Origin: Maribacter sp. ACAM166
Lineage (GTDB): Bacteria > Bacteroidota > Bacteroidia > Flavobacteriales > Flavobacteriaceae
Assembly: GCF_005771495.1 (NCBI RefSeq)
Contig: NZ_VAUW01000006.1
Location: 62,001-126,000, forward strand
DNA: 64,000 bases
Direction of reading: 5' to 3'
Shown: one piece after another, positions 1 to 11,195 of the stretch
How the letters are laid out: the number at the start of each line of letters is the position of its first letter
Numbering within the stretch: position 1 is the first letter of the stretch
Program-made: the position numbers and the translations under genes
The notes under the pieces: model-generated
The model's database searches: none
Told to the model about the DNA's origin: nothing
What the model saw: the letters and a program-made list of their open reading frames with translations, nothing else

Positions 1-3000
1 TCAGGATGTGACATTACGTTGCCATATAGTTTAAGCGAACCCTTTCCATTGAGTGCTTCGGCAGGAGTTTCTAGAGACGCTACTTGTAACCCAATGGGAG
101 GCGAAGTAAGAATAACCAATGTTGTTGGTGGTTCTGGCACCTACGAATACAGTTTTGATGGCGGCAGCACTTGGGTTACTACTCCTAGCTCATTATTACC
201 TCCAGGCGATTATACCGTACTGGTTCGGGACGATTCATGTTCATTTCCTATGAATGTTTCGGTGGAAGATTTGCCCGAGCCACCTAATGTTTCGCTAACA
301 CCTGAGGTCGGTTATAATTGTGATGGTTCAGGAACGATAACTGCCTCTCCTAGTATCACGGGATATGATTATAGATATGAGTTGGACGGGGTTCCAAATA
401 CTCCAGACCCTACGAGCAATGTGTTCAACGATGTTTCTCCTGGCACATATACGGTAACTACGTATTATACTTCACAAACACCTCCGACACCAAGCCTTCT
501 ACTATCAGAAGATTTTGGCGTAGGAAACGGAACTATTCCAAGTCCGGACACTATTGGCTATGCTTATGAAGACCAAACTACTAGCACCGCAGGAGGGGGA
601 GATACAAACCGAAACATCAATGATTTTCAATATAGCGTAACCAACAGGATTGTTGCTCCTTTTGGAGCATGGGTAAATCCTAATAATCACACGAACCCTG
701 CTGATCCTAATGGCCGTTTTTTGGTCATTAATGTAGGAACTCCTAGTCCTGGTCAAATCATTTACACAAAACCTATTAATGATGTAATACCGAATAGACC
801 ATTAACAATTAATCTGTACATATTTAATTTACTTAACGGATTAATAGGAAACACTCAGTTAAACCCCGATTTGACCATTGAAATAAGAACCATGGGCGGA
901 GTTGTAATCCAATCCATTAGAACAGGACAGATACCAAAAAATACAGGACCAGATGATTGGGAATTGTTTACCACTGATTTTGATCCGGGAGCCAACACCA
1001 ATCTAGAGTTTGTAATTCGTTCGGAGATTTCTGGAAATAGCGGTAATGATTTAGCGTTGGATGATATTGAAATATTTCAGGTTCCTGAGGTATGCGAACT
1101 CTTTGTAGAAACTCCTGTTACTGTAGAAGCGGGTAGAGTTTTCTCAAGCTCGTTTCAAAGCGCAACAAATGTTTCTTGCAACGGCCTTTCTGATGGTACC
1201 ATAACCTTTTCAATTGAGAATTTTGATGCTACCGCAGGGTTTGAATATTCTGAAGACAACCAGTCAACATGGATTCCATCAACAAGTTCCTCGGTAACAA
1301 CCAATCCAGTTTTTGGTGCGGGTAGCCAAACGGTATTTATAAGAAAAGCAGATGAAATTACCTGTACAACGTCGGTAACCCGAACGATTACTGAACCTAG
1401 TGCAGTTGTTGTAACTTCAAGTATCACAACAGCTTTGACGTGTAATAATGATGCCAGTATTACAGCCAACGCTTCAGGTGGAACACCAACCTTTGTGTAT
1501 CAATTAGAAGATAATAGTGGTGTTATTATTGGGCTTTTCGACTTTACAACTAATGGAAATAATCGAGTTTTCTCAGGTCTTTCTGACGGAACTTATGTGG
1601 TTAGAGCAAGAGATTCAAATACTTGTGAAGAAGCTGCTACACCATTAACTATTGCGCCCTTAGATCCAGTTGCTTTCAACATTACCGAAACCTTATGTTA
1701 TACTGGGGGTAATAGCGCCAGTATTCAAGTTGACGTTACCGATGGTAATGGAGGATATCAATTTAGAGTTAATGCAGGGCCATGGTTAACACCAACACCT
1801 TCATCAGCAACCACATATACATTTAACGGACTTTCAAGCGGTATTTATGATATTGATGTTAGAGATCAATCTGGTTGCCCGGTCACCTTGGCAACGCAAA
1901 CAGTAACTATAGAAGCGCAGCTGACGGTTTCTGCAACAGTACCTAATATTTCTGCTTGTGATACAGATGCCCCAATAACGATTACGGCTAACGGTGGAGA
2001 TGGGAATTATGTATATTCGATAGTTTCAAGCGGTAATACACCTACCGATGCAAGTTTTAACACGACCAATCCAATAACTGGTTTTACTGCTGGCAACTAT
2101 GATGTTTATGTAAGGGACGATAACGGAGATACAGTTTCAGGTTTTTGTGAAGCTTCTTTTGCAATTACGGTAACTCAAGACCCACCTTTAAACTTCACCC
2201 CAACACCAACAGATGTTCGTTGCTTTGGTGGTTCTGATGGAGCTATAACAATAGTGGTAAATTCTGGCGGACAAGCACCGTTTAGCTATAGTATTGATGG
2301 TGGTACAACGTATCTGACCGGAACTAATTTTCTTAACCTTAGTGCGGCAACATACGCAGTACGAGTACGGGATGCTAATCTGTGTGAATCCACAATACAA
2401 AATATAGATGTGGACGAACCTATTGAATTGGTAGCGGAGGCTGTCCAAACTCTGGAGTATACCTGTGCGCAACTAGGGCAAATTTCTGTGGGTAGCGTAA
2501 CCGCTACAACCGGAGGTTCTGGAGATTATCAATATAGCATCAATGGAAGTACTTGGACGACTAGTACGACGGGAGGACACCTATTTACGAATTTGGACGA
2601 CGGCAGCTATTCCATAAGAGTTCGAGACGCTAATGCAACAGGTTGTTTCATTACCATAGGGGATGTCACCATAGACCCATTGCCTATGGCTCCTACGGTA
2701 GACTACATAGTTGATTATAATTGTGATGGAACAGGAAATGTAACTATAATGCCGAACGACAGCTCCTACATTTACATTTTGGATGGTATTTCGCAAGGCC
2801 CGGGAGTAGGAGCTGCTTCATTCAATACTATTGCGGTGGGCTCATATACACTTAGAGTCACATACAGTACAGATTGTCATGTAGATACTACAGTAATTGT
2901 TTCGGATGGTAATGCTTTTGAAGCAAGTGTAGCCACATTTGAGAATTTAGATTGTAACGCAGATGCTTCCGGTAGTATCACAATTGACGCATCAAATTAT

Positions 3001-6000
3001 GGCGCGGGTGGTTTTGAATACAGTGTAAATGGCGGCACCTTTCAAGGTCCGTTTACCACACCTCAACAGATTACAGGTTTAAACGCCCAAACCCATAACA
3101 TCGTAGTTAGGGATGTAAACAGCCCAACCGTTTGTACAGTTCCTTTAAACCAAATACTTACAGAACCAGCGGCACTAAATGCTTCTGGTAACGTCACAAC
3201 AGAAATTACATGCAACTCTGGCGCAACAATTACAGCTAGCGCTACTGGTGGAACCCCTACGTATGAGTATCAGTTAGAAGATGATTTAGGAAATGTGATT
3301 GCAGGTTACGATTTTATTACCAATGGTAACAATACGATATTTAGCAATATTACGGTTGCTGGAGATTATATTATACGAGCACAGGACAGTAATAATTGTT
3401 CTGATTTTAGTTCAGCGGTTACGGTAGTTGACCCTAATACGATTGTATTTGATGTTACTCCTGCAACGTGCTACACTGGCAATAACGATGGAACAATTGT
3501 AGTTAATGTGACTGATGGTAATGGCGGCTATCAATTTAGAATTAACGCTGGCCCTTGGAGAACACCGACTCCAGCTACGGCAATTACATACACCTTCCAA
3601 AATTTAGCGAATGGAATCTATGATATTGAGGTTAGAGACCAGTTTGGATGCCCCGTTGCATCAAACACCCAAACCGTTACTTTAAACCCAAACCTTTCCG
3701 CATCCATTGATGTTGTAGATATTAGTTCTTGTGCGGATGGAAGCGTTACTGTTAATGCCATAGGAGGAGATGGCGATTATTCTTTTGCCTTTATGCCAAC
3801 AGGTTTTATTCCCGGTTTTGCGGACTTTGGCGCCTCTAATACCTTTACTGTTACCACTGGAAATGATGGGGATTACGATGTTTATGTAAGGGATAATTTT
3901 GCGGTAGCACCAGACGCTTGTAATTATATGGAAACCGTAACGGTAGACCCTGCCGTGACTTTAGCGTATACCGCAACTCCAACAGATCCAGAATGTTATG
4001 ATGGCACAGGGTCTATTGCGGTAAATATTACTTCTGGGGATAGCCCGTATACAATTCAAATTATTGATTTAGATAATGCAGGAGCTTCAGACCAAACCAA
4101 CACAAATGTAGTCAGCACAATACAAAGTTATTTTAACCTTGCAGCTGGGGATTACACAATTATAGTTACAGATGCAAATGGATGTGATATTACGGAAACA
4201 CCGGTAACCATAACCAATCCGGATGAGCTTACCGCCGATATTGACCCTATTTTACCTCCTGGATGTGACCCAGACCCGAATTTATATGGATTTGAATTTG
4301 ATAATTATCCACTAACATTAGGAGCCTTGGAATTTAGTTCTAATGGTGGTTCAACATGGCAGGCTGGTGATACTTTTGTTGGTGTGACATATGCTTCTGG
4401 CACAGAAGTAGAACCGTCTATTAGAGTGGTGGGTACTAATTGTCAAACAGACCTTCCTAGATATACGATTCCATATCCTTTGGACGATTTGGATATTACC
4501 ATTGCAGCAATTATTATAGATTGTAATGATTTACAGGTAACCGTGCAAGGAACAGCGGGAGTTTCACCCTATGAATATACGTATTCTGAGGACCCAGTTA
4601 ACTTTACTCCTGGAAGCGCTACATGGACCGCAGCAACTCCGGGAAGTCATGTGTTTACTGGCCTTATTCCTGGCAGGACTTATGTTTTCTATGTTCGAGA
4701 TTCATCAGGTCCTCCAGGGTGCGTACGTCAAAGTAGTGTCAATGTAAACGATGTGGCACCACCGCCAATACAAATAGACGGAGTAGTCACACCAACCTGT
4801 GATGGTCTTACAAATGGTCAAATCACCTATACGGTTACAGAAAATACACCAGGAGAATTAGGAGGAACCTTTGATTGGGAATTATTTAGAGTAGGAAGTC
4901 CTGCGCATACCTCAGTTACCACAGGTACTATAGCTGCTTTTACTTCGGGAGATTCTTTTGTGGCACCTACTCCAGCGAGTTTAGGGGCAGGAGACTATTT
5001 TGTAGAAATTAGAGGAGCGGCACCCAATAATTGTGTAATTGGAAGTGAGAACATAGAAGTTGAAGCGTTAGACCCAATAACATTTACACCAAATGTATTG
5101 ACTCACATAACGTGTGCTAATCCGGGACTAATTGAAATCCAGAATCCGCAAGGAGGAGGAGGAATATATACGTATACCTTAAGCAGTAGTAATTTTGTTT
5201 CTGATATCGTTTCAACGAATAACCCTATAGCCGTTCCGATTTCTAATTTAGTTGATTTAACCGCAACACCTTTTAATGTACTTGTAGAGATAGCTGACCA
5301 ATATAATTGTCCAGTGGCCACTTTGCCGTCGCATACGGTTTCCATGGATATTTCTCAAAGGCCTACTATTGATAGTGTAATAACCTCAAATTGTACAACA
5401 CCATTCGGAATTACGATAAATACGAGTGGTGGCACTTCGCCTTACCTATATTCTATTGATGGCGGAACAAGCTACCTGAATAATGCAGGTATATTCAGCA
5501 ATGTAGCTGTAGGAACTTATGCAATTTCCATAATAGACGCTAATGGCTGTACCGCTGTCGATACGGCGGAAATTTATCCAACATTACAGGCAAGTGCTGT
5601 CCAAACAAAGTTATTGGACTGTACAGCATCACCAAATGCTGAAATTACGATTTCGGCAAGTGATGGTTCGGGCTCATACGATTATCAAATTACAGGACCT
5701 GTAAATCAGCCAAGAACAGCATTGCCTTCACCCGCAAATTCAACAGTTTGGAATTTAGCAACAACAGCAGGCAGCTATTTAGTTCAGGTTTATGATAATA
5801 ACAGACCGTCTTGTCCTGCAAGAAGCTTTACAATTGAGGTTCCAGCCGCTATAGTGCCGCTTGTTGATATGTTTAGCACTACCCCTATTACCTGTGTAGG
5901 TGATGATGATGGTACAATCACCATTTCTGCAATAGACAATGCTACAGGACCGTATATTTTTGAAATTACGTCATTAGACGGTACGCCGCAAAACATCAGT

Positions 6001-9000
6001 CCTACAAGCAGTGCCAATACTACGGCTACGTTTACAGGCTTAGCACCTACAACAACAGCTGCAGGCTATATTGTTACTATTACTGGTGACTCCTCAACCA
6101 ATAATTGCAGTACCAATAGCACATCGATTACTATTGCAGAGCCTTTGATAATCTCTGTTGTCATGGATCCAACGGTTGAATTTGCGTGTGCCGTGGGTAA
6201 CAATGATAACAACGCCAGTATTTCGGTTCAGAGTGTATCAGGTGGTTCAAACACTTTTATTCGCTATCAATTTATAAATGATTTGAACCCTGGAACACCT
6301 GTTCAAGATGGCTCTAATGACACCTATGTCGAAACCGATAGGACCGGTGGTAATTACACCATCAATGTATACGATGATAACGGTTGTATAGGAACCACAA
6401 CAGCTAGTATTGCTCCGTTTGATGAACTTCAGCCAGCTACAATAACAGTTGACCAGGCTATCTCATGTACAAATGGCGGTGAGGATATTACAATAAACGC
6501 ATTTGGTTCTATAACGGACTCTGGCACGCCTGCCGGTCTTACAAATTATGAATTTAGGGAATTGCCTTCTGGCACTTTCAATCCCTCCAATCAATTTACC
6601 AACCTTATATCGGGCACACATACGTTTGAAGTAAGAAATGTAAACACCAATTGTGTGGTGATGGTTCAACATACAGTAGGAGAACCAAATAATTTTGAAA
6701 TAACTTCAACAGTAGTGGATGTGATTTGTGATGGAACAGATGGTTCGGTAAGCTTTACCATAAATGACCCTATTACGCCATACGCTGGGGGTTTTGATTA
6801 TCAAGTTTTTGAACAAATAACCAATACGTCACAAACAGCGGTTTTAAATCATCCAAATCCTGGGCCTACAGCGTTAGTCAACCTAACTTCAGGTGATTAC
6901 TATGTCATTATCACTCAAAATGGAAACCCGCTTTGTAGTAATCCTGAGAGTTTTAGTATCGCTGGTCCAAACGGACCAATTACAGTAAACACACAAGTAT
7001 CACCTGTTACTTGTGTTACGGATCCGACCTTTAATGATGGTGTTATTGAAATTATTGATACTCAAGGTGGTTGGGGAGGCTATGAATATTTTGTAGCACC
7101 AGCCTCTGACCCGGCACCTATAAACAGCACTCCTTTCTCAACTAATCCAAGATTTACAGGACTTTTTGGAGCACCTATGCCTACAGGAACGGATTATCAA
7201 GTTTGGGTACGGGATAGTAGCGGTTGTATGCAGAGAATGACTGATGTAAACTTGGCACAACCAGACCCAATTACAGCAGACCTTCAAATCAATCAGCCAA
7301 ACTGTACAGATTTTTCAGGCGAGATACAATTGACCAACGTTCTTGGTGGGCAACAAAGTAACTATACCTATCAACTGCAAAGAAATGGAAGTCCGTTTGG
7401 GCCAGCACAAACAACCTCTATTTTTAGTGGATTGGGCGCAGGTTTATATACCGTAGAGATCTCTGATCAGTTTAGTTGTATAGGAATAAGTTCAGCAGTA
7501 ACACTTTATGACGTTATCGCTCCAAGAGCGGATATAGTAAAAACAATAGACTGTAATTCAGGAGGAGAGATTACCATTACACAAACCGGCGGATCGGGAG
7601 CTTTTGATTATGAAGTTAGATATCCAGGTACCGTAGCATCCAATCCTGCCGATGACACAAATAATACTGGTATTTTTACGGGCCTTACTACTATTGGGGA
7701 TTATATATTTATCGTGACCGATACTGCAACAGGCCATGTGTGTAGCACAACCGTTTCTCAAAGATTGGAGGACAGGGTATTGCCAAATATAAGTATAGAT
7801 GACTTTAGTAATGTAACCTGTAATGGCACCGATGATGGCACCATTACCGTAAACGCCAATCCAGACAATGGCATTGGACCTTATACGTTTACTATTATTT
7901 CTGGTGCGGCTAGCTCAATAGCATCTCCTATACTTCCAATTAGTAATACAGATGCCACGGCGGTATTTACAGGTTTGGAAGGAAGCACTGCAGGTATAAC
8001 CTATACGGTTAGGGTAACATCTCCAAATGGATGTATAAGAGACGTTACACAAACGATTACAGAACCTAATGTAATTTCTAATTTTACGGTTATACCGGTA
8101 CAATTTGGTTGTGCTGTTGGCAATGATTCCAATACGGCTAGTTTATCTGCAGGTTTATCTACCCTATCTGGCGGTTCCAACAACTTTGTCAGATTTAGGT
8201 TTGTAAATATGACTACTGCCACCACGGTTCAAGATGGGCCAAATCCGGTATATGTAGAAACAAACTATGCGGGTGGAACATATGAAATAACAGTATTTGA
8301 TGAAAATGGATGTGAAAGTCCAGTAGAAACGGAAATTATAAATCCTTTTGTACAAATCAGCGATCCGCTAATATCCGATTTGGTTGGTGTTACCTGCAAC
8401 CCGGGTGATGATGCCCAAATCCAAGTCGGCGTTACATTGAATCCGATAACAGCTACGCCTAATTTGGAATATGTTGTAACGGGAATCAATGTGGTATATA
8501 CCCAAACAGTTACCTCAACGAACAATACTGAGGCCTTTTCAGGACTTGCTGCAGGAAATTATAGTGTAGCAATTACTAATTTGGAGACGGGTTGTGTACT
8601 GCAAACGGTACATACGGTTGAAGAGCCCATTGAAATGGATGTTCTAGCTACAAAACTAACCGATGAGGAATGTCTGAATAATGGCGTGGATGATGGTAGT
8701 TTTGGAATTACTATTTCAGATTATGTAGGAACGTTTGCGTATCAAGTTTTTGATGCTGGAAATAATCTAATTGCCGGTCAAGCAGGAACTGGAAACACCA
8801 CAACCATAGTACCTCCTATCACAAATTTACCTGGTGGATCGTATTACGTAAGAATTACACAAACCGAAGCTCCATTCTGTGTTGAAAACTCGAATGTAAT
8901 TACGGTGATAGCTCCACAATCTCCTATAACTTCGGTGATAACAGAACAATTAAGTGTGAGCTGCTCCAATGATCAAGGAAGATTATTGGTAAACCCAGAT

Positions 9001-11181
9001 GGTGGACAAGGGCCCTATACGATTGTTTTGGATAATACCATAACTGGTCAGGTGTACACACAAAATAATGTGGCGGCCTTTATTTTCAGCAACCTATCGG
9101 CAGGTGTATTTGATATTATAATTACGGATGCTTTGGGCTGTGCTTTTACTGACACAATTACATTAATTAGACCAGATAACATCGTGGCTACTTTAGCCGC
9201 CAGTACGCTGGTGTGCTATGGTGATAATGACGCTTCGATAACCGCTTTCGTCGGAGGAAGAAATGTATCACCGATTTATCAGTATCAATTAAATGTATAC
9301 AGCGATATGATAGGGGTTACGCCATTGCAAACATCTGTAAAACAGGCATTGGTCAATTTTGATGGTCTAGGAGTTGGAATTTACAGCATAACAGTTACGG
9401 ATGATATTGGATGTTCAAGTGAAACCAATAGAATTTCAATAGTTGATCCAACACAGGTGAACGCTCAATTGGTTACCTCCAATCCATTAAGTTGTGCTAC
9501 AGGTGCAGAATTGGAGTTAAGGGCAAATGGGGGAACAGGACCTTATCGTTATAGTGAGGACGGTATTAATTACTTGCCAATGAATGAAATTAACGGGCCA
9601 AACACCCATGAATTCACAGGGCTTAGCGCAGGCACCTATCGTTATTACGTTCAGGATTCCTTTAATTGTACATCCGTTCTTTCTAATGAGATTATAGAAG
9701 ACCCTATTTCACCTTTAATGCTTGAAGTGGACAGCTCAGCAGCATTTATCAATTGTACCGGGGAAAGTACGGGAATTGTTTTTGCAGACGCCGATGGTGG
9801 GTTGGGCAATTATCGATTTGCACTTTATACAGATGTCTCTTTAAGCGTGTCATCTAGAATCGATGGCCCAAAAGCTTTGGGAGAGTTCAGGGGGTTAGCT
9901 GCTGGAATATATTTTGTAGAGGTTATAAGTGATGACTGTATTACCGCTCCAGAGCGGGTTGAAATAATAGAGCCTACACCTTTATCTTATACCGAGAGTA
10001 TAATTGATGTAACCTGTGCAGGAGAGAATAATGGTGAGATTACTGTAACCTTGTCTGGTGGAGCAGGAGGATATCAATATGCAATTTCACCTAATTTGAA
10101 CCAATTTTTTAATAATAATACATTTGCTGACCTTACACCTGGGGAGTATACCATAATAGCACAAGACCAGAATGGATGTTTCGAGTATTTGACGTATACG
10201 GTTACAGAACCGGCAATGTTAGACGTAAGTGTTACAACAACGCCAGAGATTTGTGTGGACAGTCAAGATGGTACGATTACCCTAGAAATTACAGGAGGAA
10301 CCGCACCTTACAGTACTGCTTTGAATGCTAACGAAGATGTAGATTTTGTACAGAACAGAACGGACTTCTTTGATATGGCTTCTGGCAACTATTTGATATT
10401 TGTTAGAGATGCGAATGGTTGCGACACTAATGTAGTAGTTGATATTGACAGAGGCGTGAATCTTAACGCAACAATAGAAACAATCTATGAATGTTCGGGT
10501 GCCTCTCCAAGTAATTATGTAAATATAACACTGGAGGACGATAGTGTAATCGGCGATGTATTGTACGCGTTAGATTCTGTTGATTCAGCCAATTTCCAAC
10601 TGAATCCAGATTTCAGGAACTCAACGCCAGGCAATCACTCTATTACCATAGCACATGCCAATGGTTGTATGCAAACAATAGACTTTGTCATTGAAGCCTT
10701 CGATCCGCTGCTACTTTCTTTGGAACAACGTAATTTGAATGAAATTACCGCAATTGCAGAAGGAGGAAGGGAAGAGTATACCTATTACTTTGACGGAATT
10801 GATAATGGCAACAGTAGTACATTCTATATCAATAGAACGGACACCTATGAAGTTCGTGTTGTAGATCAGAATGGTTGTGAAGTCATAGCGAATATTTTCA
10901 TGGAATTCATTGATATTGAATTGCCTAATTTCTTTACTCCGGATGGGGATGGCATGAACGATTTATGGATTCCGAGAAACATGGAACAATTCCCAGAAAT
11001 ACTAATTAAAATATTTGATCGTTATGGTAGGGTAGTTTCCAATCAATCTGCAGATTCTGATGGTTGGGACGGTCTATATTCCGGAAAAGATTTACCAACG
11101 GGAGACTACTGGTATGTTATAAAACTGAACGGAGAAAGAGATGAAAGAGAATTTGTAGGACATTTTACCCTATATCGATAA
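1..11181 (+). CDS. Giant SprB-repeat surface adhesin, 5' truncated by the window edge, T9SS type B sorted
   Basis: The reading frame is open from base 1, so the protein (over 3,720 residues here) starts upstream; the first in-frame TTG at 19 is not a convincing start. By eye about 38 repeats of roughly 70-100 residues each carry a CxGxxDGxI-like entry, an aromatic YxYS/DGG core and a VRDxxGC exit, which is the SprB repeat. Residues about 160-360 differ: a jelly-roll-like insert ending LALDDIEIF. The last about 90 residues hold the FFTPDGDGxND motif and an IFDRYGR segment, the gliding-type C-terminal sorting domain. In the family, such proteins are exported by the T9SS and act as mobile or fixed cell-surface adhesins (SprB of Flavobacterium johnsoniae). 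The PorP/SprF-like gene follows after 14 bases, as is typical. Function as an adhesin is inferred; the repeat and sorting domains are seen. Confidence 0.93.
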   Translation, partial: SGCDITLPYSLSEPFPLSASAGVSRDATCNPMGGEVRITNVVGGSGTYEYSFDGGSTWVTTPSSLLPPGDYTVLVRDDSCSFPMNVSVEDLPEPPNVSLTPEVGYNCDGSGTITASPSITGYDYRYELDGVPNTPDPTSNVFNDVSPGTYTVTTYYTSQTPPTPSLLLSEDFGVGNGTIPSPDTIGYAYEDQTTSTAGGGDTNRNINDFQYSVTNRIVAPFGAWVNPNNHTNPADPNGRFLVINVGTPSPGQIIYTKPINDVIPNRPLTINLYIFNLLNGLIGNTQLNPDLTIEIRTMGGVVIQSIRTGQIPKNTGPDDWELFTTDFDPGANTNLEFVIRSEISGNSGNDLALDDIEIFQVPEVCELFVETPVTVEAGRVFSSSFQSATNVSCNGLSDGTITFSIENFDATAGFEYSEDNQSTWIPSTSSSVTTNPVFGAGSQTVFIRKADEITCTTSVTRTITEPSAVVVTSSITTALTCNNDASITANASGGTPTFVYQLEDNSGVIIGLFDFTTNGNNRVFSGLSDGTYVVRARDSNTCEEAATPLTIAPLDPVAFNITETLCYTGGNSASIQVDVTDGNGGYQFRVNAGPWLTPTPSSATTYTFNGLSSGIYDIDVRDQSGCPVTLATQTVTIEAQLTVSATVPNISACDTDAPITITANGGDGNYVYSIVSSGNTPTDASFNTTNPITGFTAGNYDVYVRDDNGDTVSGFCEASFAITVTQDPPLNFTPTPTDVRCFGGSDGAITIVVNSGGQAPFSYSIDGGTTYLTGTNFLNLSAATYAVRVRDANLCESTIQNIDVDEPIELVAEAVQTLEYTCAQLGQISVGSVTATTGGSGDYQYSINGSTWTTSTTGGHLFTNLDDGSYSIRVRDANATGCFITIGDVTIDPLPMAPTVDYIVDYNCDGTGNVTIMPNDSSYIYILDGISQGPGVGAASFNTIAVGSYTLRVTYSTDCHVDTTVIVSDGNAFEASVATFENLDCNADASGSITIDASNYGAGGFEYSVNGGTFQGPFTTPQQITGLNAQTHNIVVRDVNSPTVCTVPLNQILTEPAALNASGNVTTEITCNSGATITASATGGTPTYEYQLEDDLGNVIAGYDFITNGNNTIFSNITVAGDYIIRAQDSNNCSDFSSAVTVVDPNTIVFDVTPATCYTGNNDGTIVVNVTDGNGGYQFRINAGPWRTPTPATAITYTFQNLANGIYDIEVRDQFGCPVASNTQTVTLNPNLSASIDVVDISSCADGSVTVNAIGGDGDYSFAFMPTGFIPGFADFGASNTFTVTTGNDGDYDVYVRDNFAVAPDACNYMETVTVDPAVTLAYTATPTDPECYDGTGSIAVNITSGDSPYTIQIIDLDNAGASDQTNTNVVSTIQSYFNLAAGDYTIIVTDANGCDITETPVTITNPDELTADIDPILPPGCDPDPNLYGFEFDNYPLTLGALEFSSNGGSTWQAGDTFVGVTYASGTEVEPSIRVVGTNCQTDLPRYTIPYPLDDLDITIAAIIIDCNDLQVTVQGTAGVSPYEYTYSEDPVNFTPGSATWTAATPGSHVFTGLIPGRTYVFYVRDSSGPPGCVRQSSVNVNDVAPPPIQIDGVVTPTCDGLTNGQITYTVTENTPGELGGTFDWELFRVGSPAHTSVTTGTIAAFTSGDSFVAPTPASLGAGDYFVEIRGAAPNNCVIGSENIEVEALDPITFTPNVLTHITCANPGLIEIQNPQGGGGIYTYTLSSSNFVSDIVSTNNPIAVPISNLVDLTATPFNVLVEIADQYNCPVATLPSHTVSMDISQRPTIDSVITSNCTTPFGITINTSGGTSPYLYSIDGGTSYLNNAGIFSNVAVGTYAISIIDANGCTAVDTAEIYPTLQASAVQTKLLDCTASPNAEITISASDGSGSYDYQITGPVNQPRTALPSPANSTVWNLATTAGSYLVQVYDNNRPSCPARSFTIEVPAAIVPLVDMFSTTPITCVGDDDGTITISAIDNATGPYIFEITSLDGTPQNISPTSSANTTATFTGLAPTTTAAGYIVTITGDSSTNNCSTNSTSITIAEPLIISVVMDPTVEFACAVGNNDNNASISVQSVSGGSNTFIRYQFINDLNPGTPVQDGSNDTYVETDRTGGNYTINVYDDNGCIGTTTASIAPFDELQPATITVDQAISCTNGGEDITINAFGSITDSGTPAGLTNYEFRELPSGTFNPSNQFTNLISGTHTFEVRNVNTNCVVMVQHTVGEPNNFEITSTVVDVICDGTDGSVSFTINDPITPYAGGFDYQVFEQITNTSQTAVLNHPNPGPTALVNLTSGDYYVIITQNGNPLCSNPESFSIAGPNGPITVNTQVSPVTCVTDPTFNDGVIEIIDTQGGWGGYEYFVAPASDPAPINSTPFSTNPRFTGLFGAPMPTGTDYQVWVRDSSGCMQRMTDVNLAQPDPITADLQINQPNCTDFSGEIQLTNVLGGQQSNYTYQLQRNGSPFGPAQTTSIFSGLGAGLYTVEISDQFSCIGISSAVTLYDVIAPRADIVKTIDCNSGGEITITQTGGSGAFDYEVRYPGTVASNPADDTNNTGIFTGLTTIGDYIFIVTDTATGHVCSTTVSQRLEDRVLPNISIDDFSNVTCNGTDDGTITVNANPDNGIGPYTFTIISGAASSIASPILPISNTDATAVFTGLEGSTAGITYTVRVTSPNGCIRDVTQTITEPNVISNFTVIPVQFGCAVGNDSNTASLSAGLSTLSGGSNNFVRFRFVNMTTATTVQDGPNPVYVETNYAGGTYEITVFDENGCESPVETEIINPFVQISDPLISDLVGVTCNPGDDAQIQVGVTLNPITATPNLEYVVTGINVVYTQTVTSTNNTEAFSGLAAGNYSVAITNLETGCVLQTVHTVEEPIEMDVLATKLTDEECLNNGVDDGSFGITISDYVGTFAYQVFDAGNNLIAGQAGTGNTTTIVPPITNLPGGSYYVRITQTEAPFCVENSNVITVIAPQSPITSVITEQLSVSCSNDQGRLLVNPDGGQGPYTIVLDNTITGQVYTQNNVAAFIFSNLSAGVFDIIITDALGCAFTDTITLIRPDNIVATLAASTLVCYGDNDASITAFVGGRNVSPIYQYQLNVYSDMIGVTPLQTSVKQALVNFDGLGVGIYSITVTDDIGCSSETNRISIVDPTQVNAQLVTSNPLSCATGAELELRANGGTGPYRYSEDGINYLPMNEINGPNTHEFTGLSAGTYRYYVQDSFNCTSVLSNEIIEDPISPLMLEVDSSAAFINCTGESTGIVFADADGGLGNYRFALYTDVSLSVSSRIDGPKALGEFRGLAAGIYFVEVISDDCITAPERVEIIEPTPLSYTESIIDVTCAGENNGEITVTLSGGAGGYQYAISPNLNQFFNNNTFADLTPGEYTIIAQDQNGCFEYLTYTVTEPAMLDVSVTTTPEICVDSQDGTITLEITGGTAPYSTALNANEDVDFVQNRTDFFDMASGNYLIFVRDANGCDTNVVVDIDRGVNLNATIETIYECSGASPSNYVNITLEDDSVIGDVLYALDSVDSANFQLNPDFRNSTPGNHSITIAHANGCMQTIDFVIEAFDPLLLSLEQRNLNEITAIAEGGREEYTYYFDGIDNGNSSTFYINRTDTYEVRVVDQNGCEVIANIFMEFIDIELPNFFTPDGDGMNDLWIPRNMEQFPEILIKIFDRYGRVVSNQSADSDGWDGLYSGKDLPTGDYWYVIKLNGERDEREFVGHFTLYR

Positions 11182-11195
11182 ACCTTATAACCTAA

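Noticed and set aside
505-8525. Many minus-strand ORFs of 60-104 residues within the adhesin gene
   Set aside because: They are antisense shadows of the repeats with no protein features or starts of their own.
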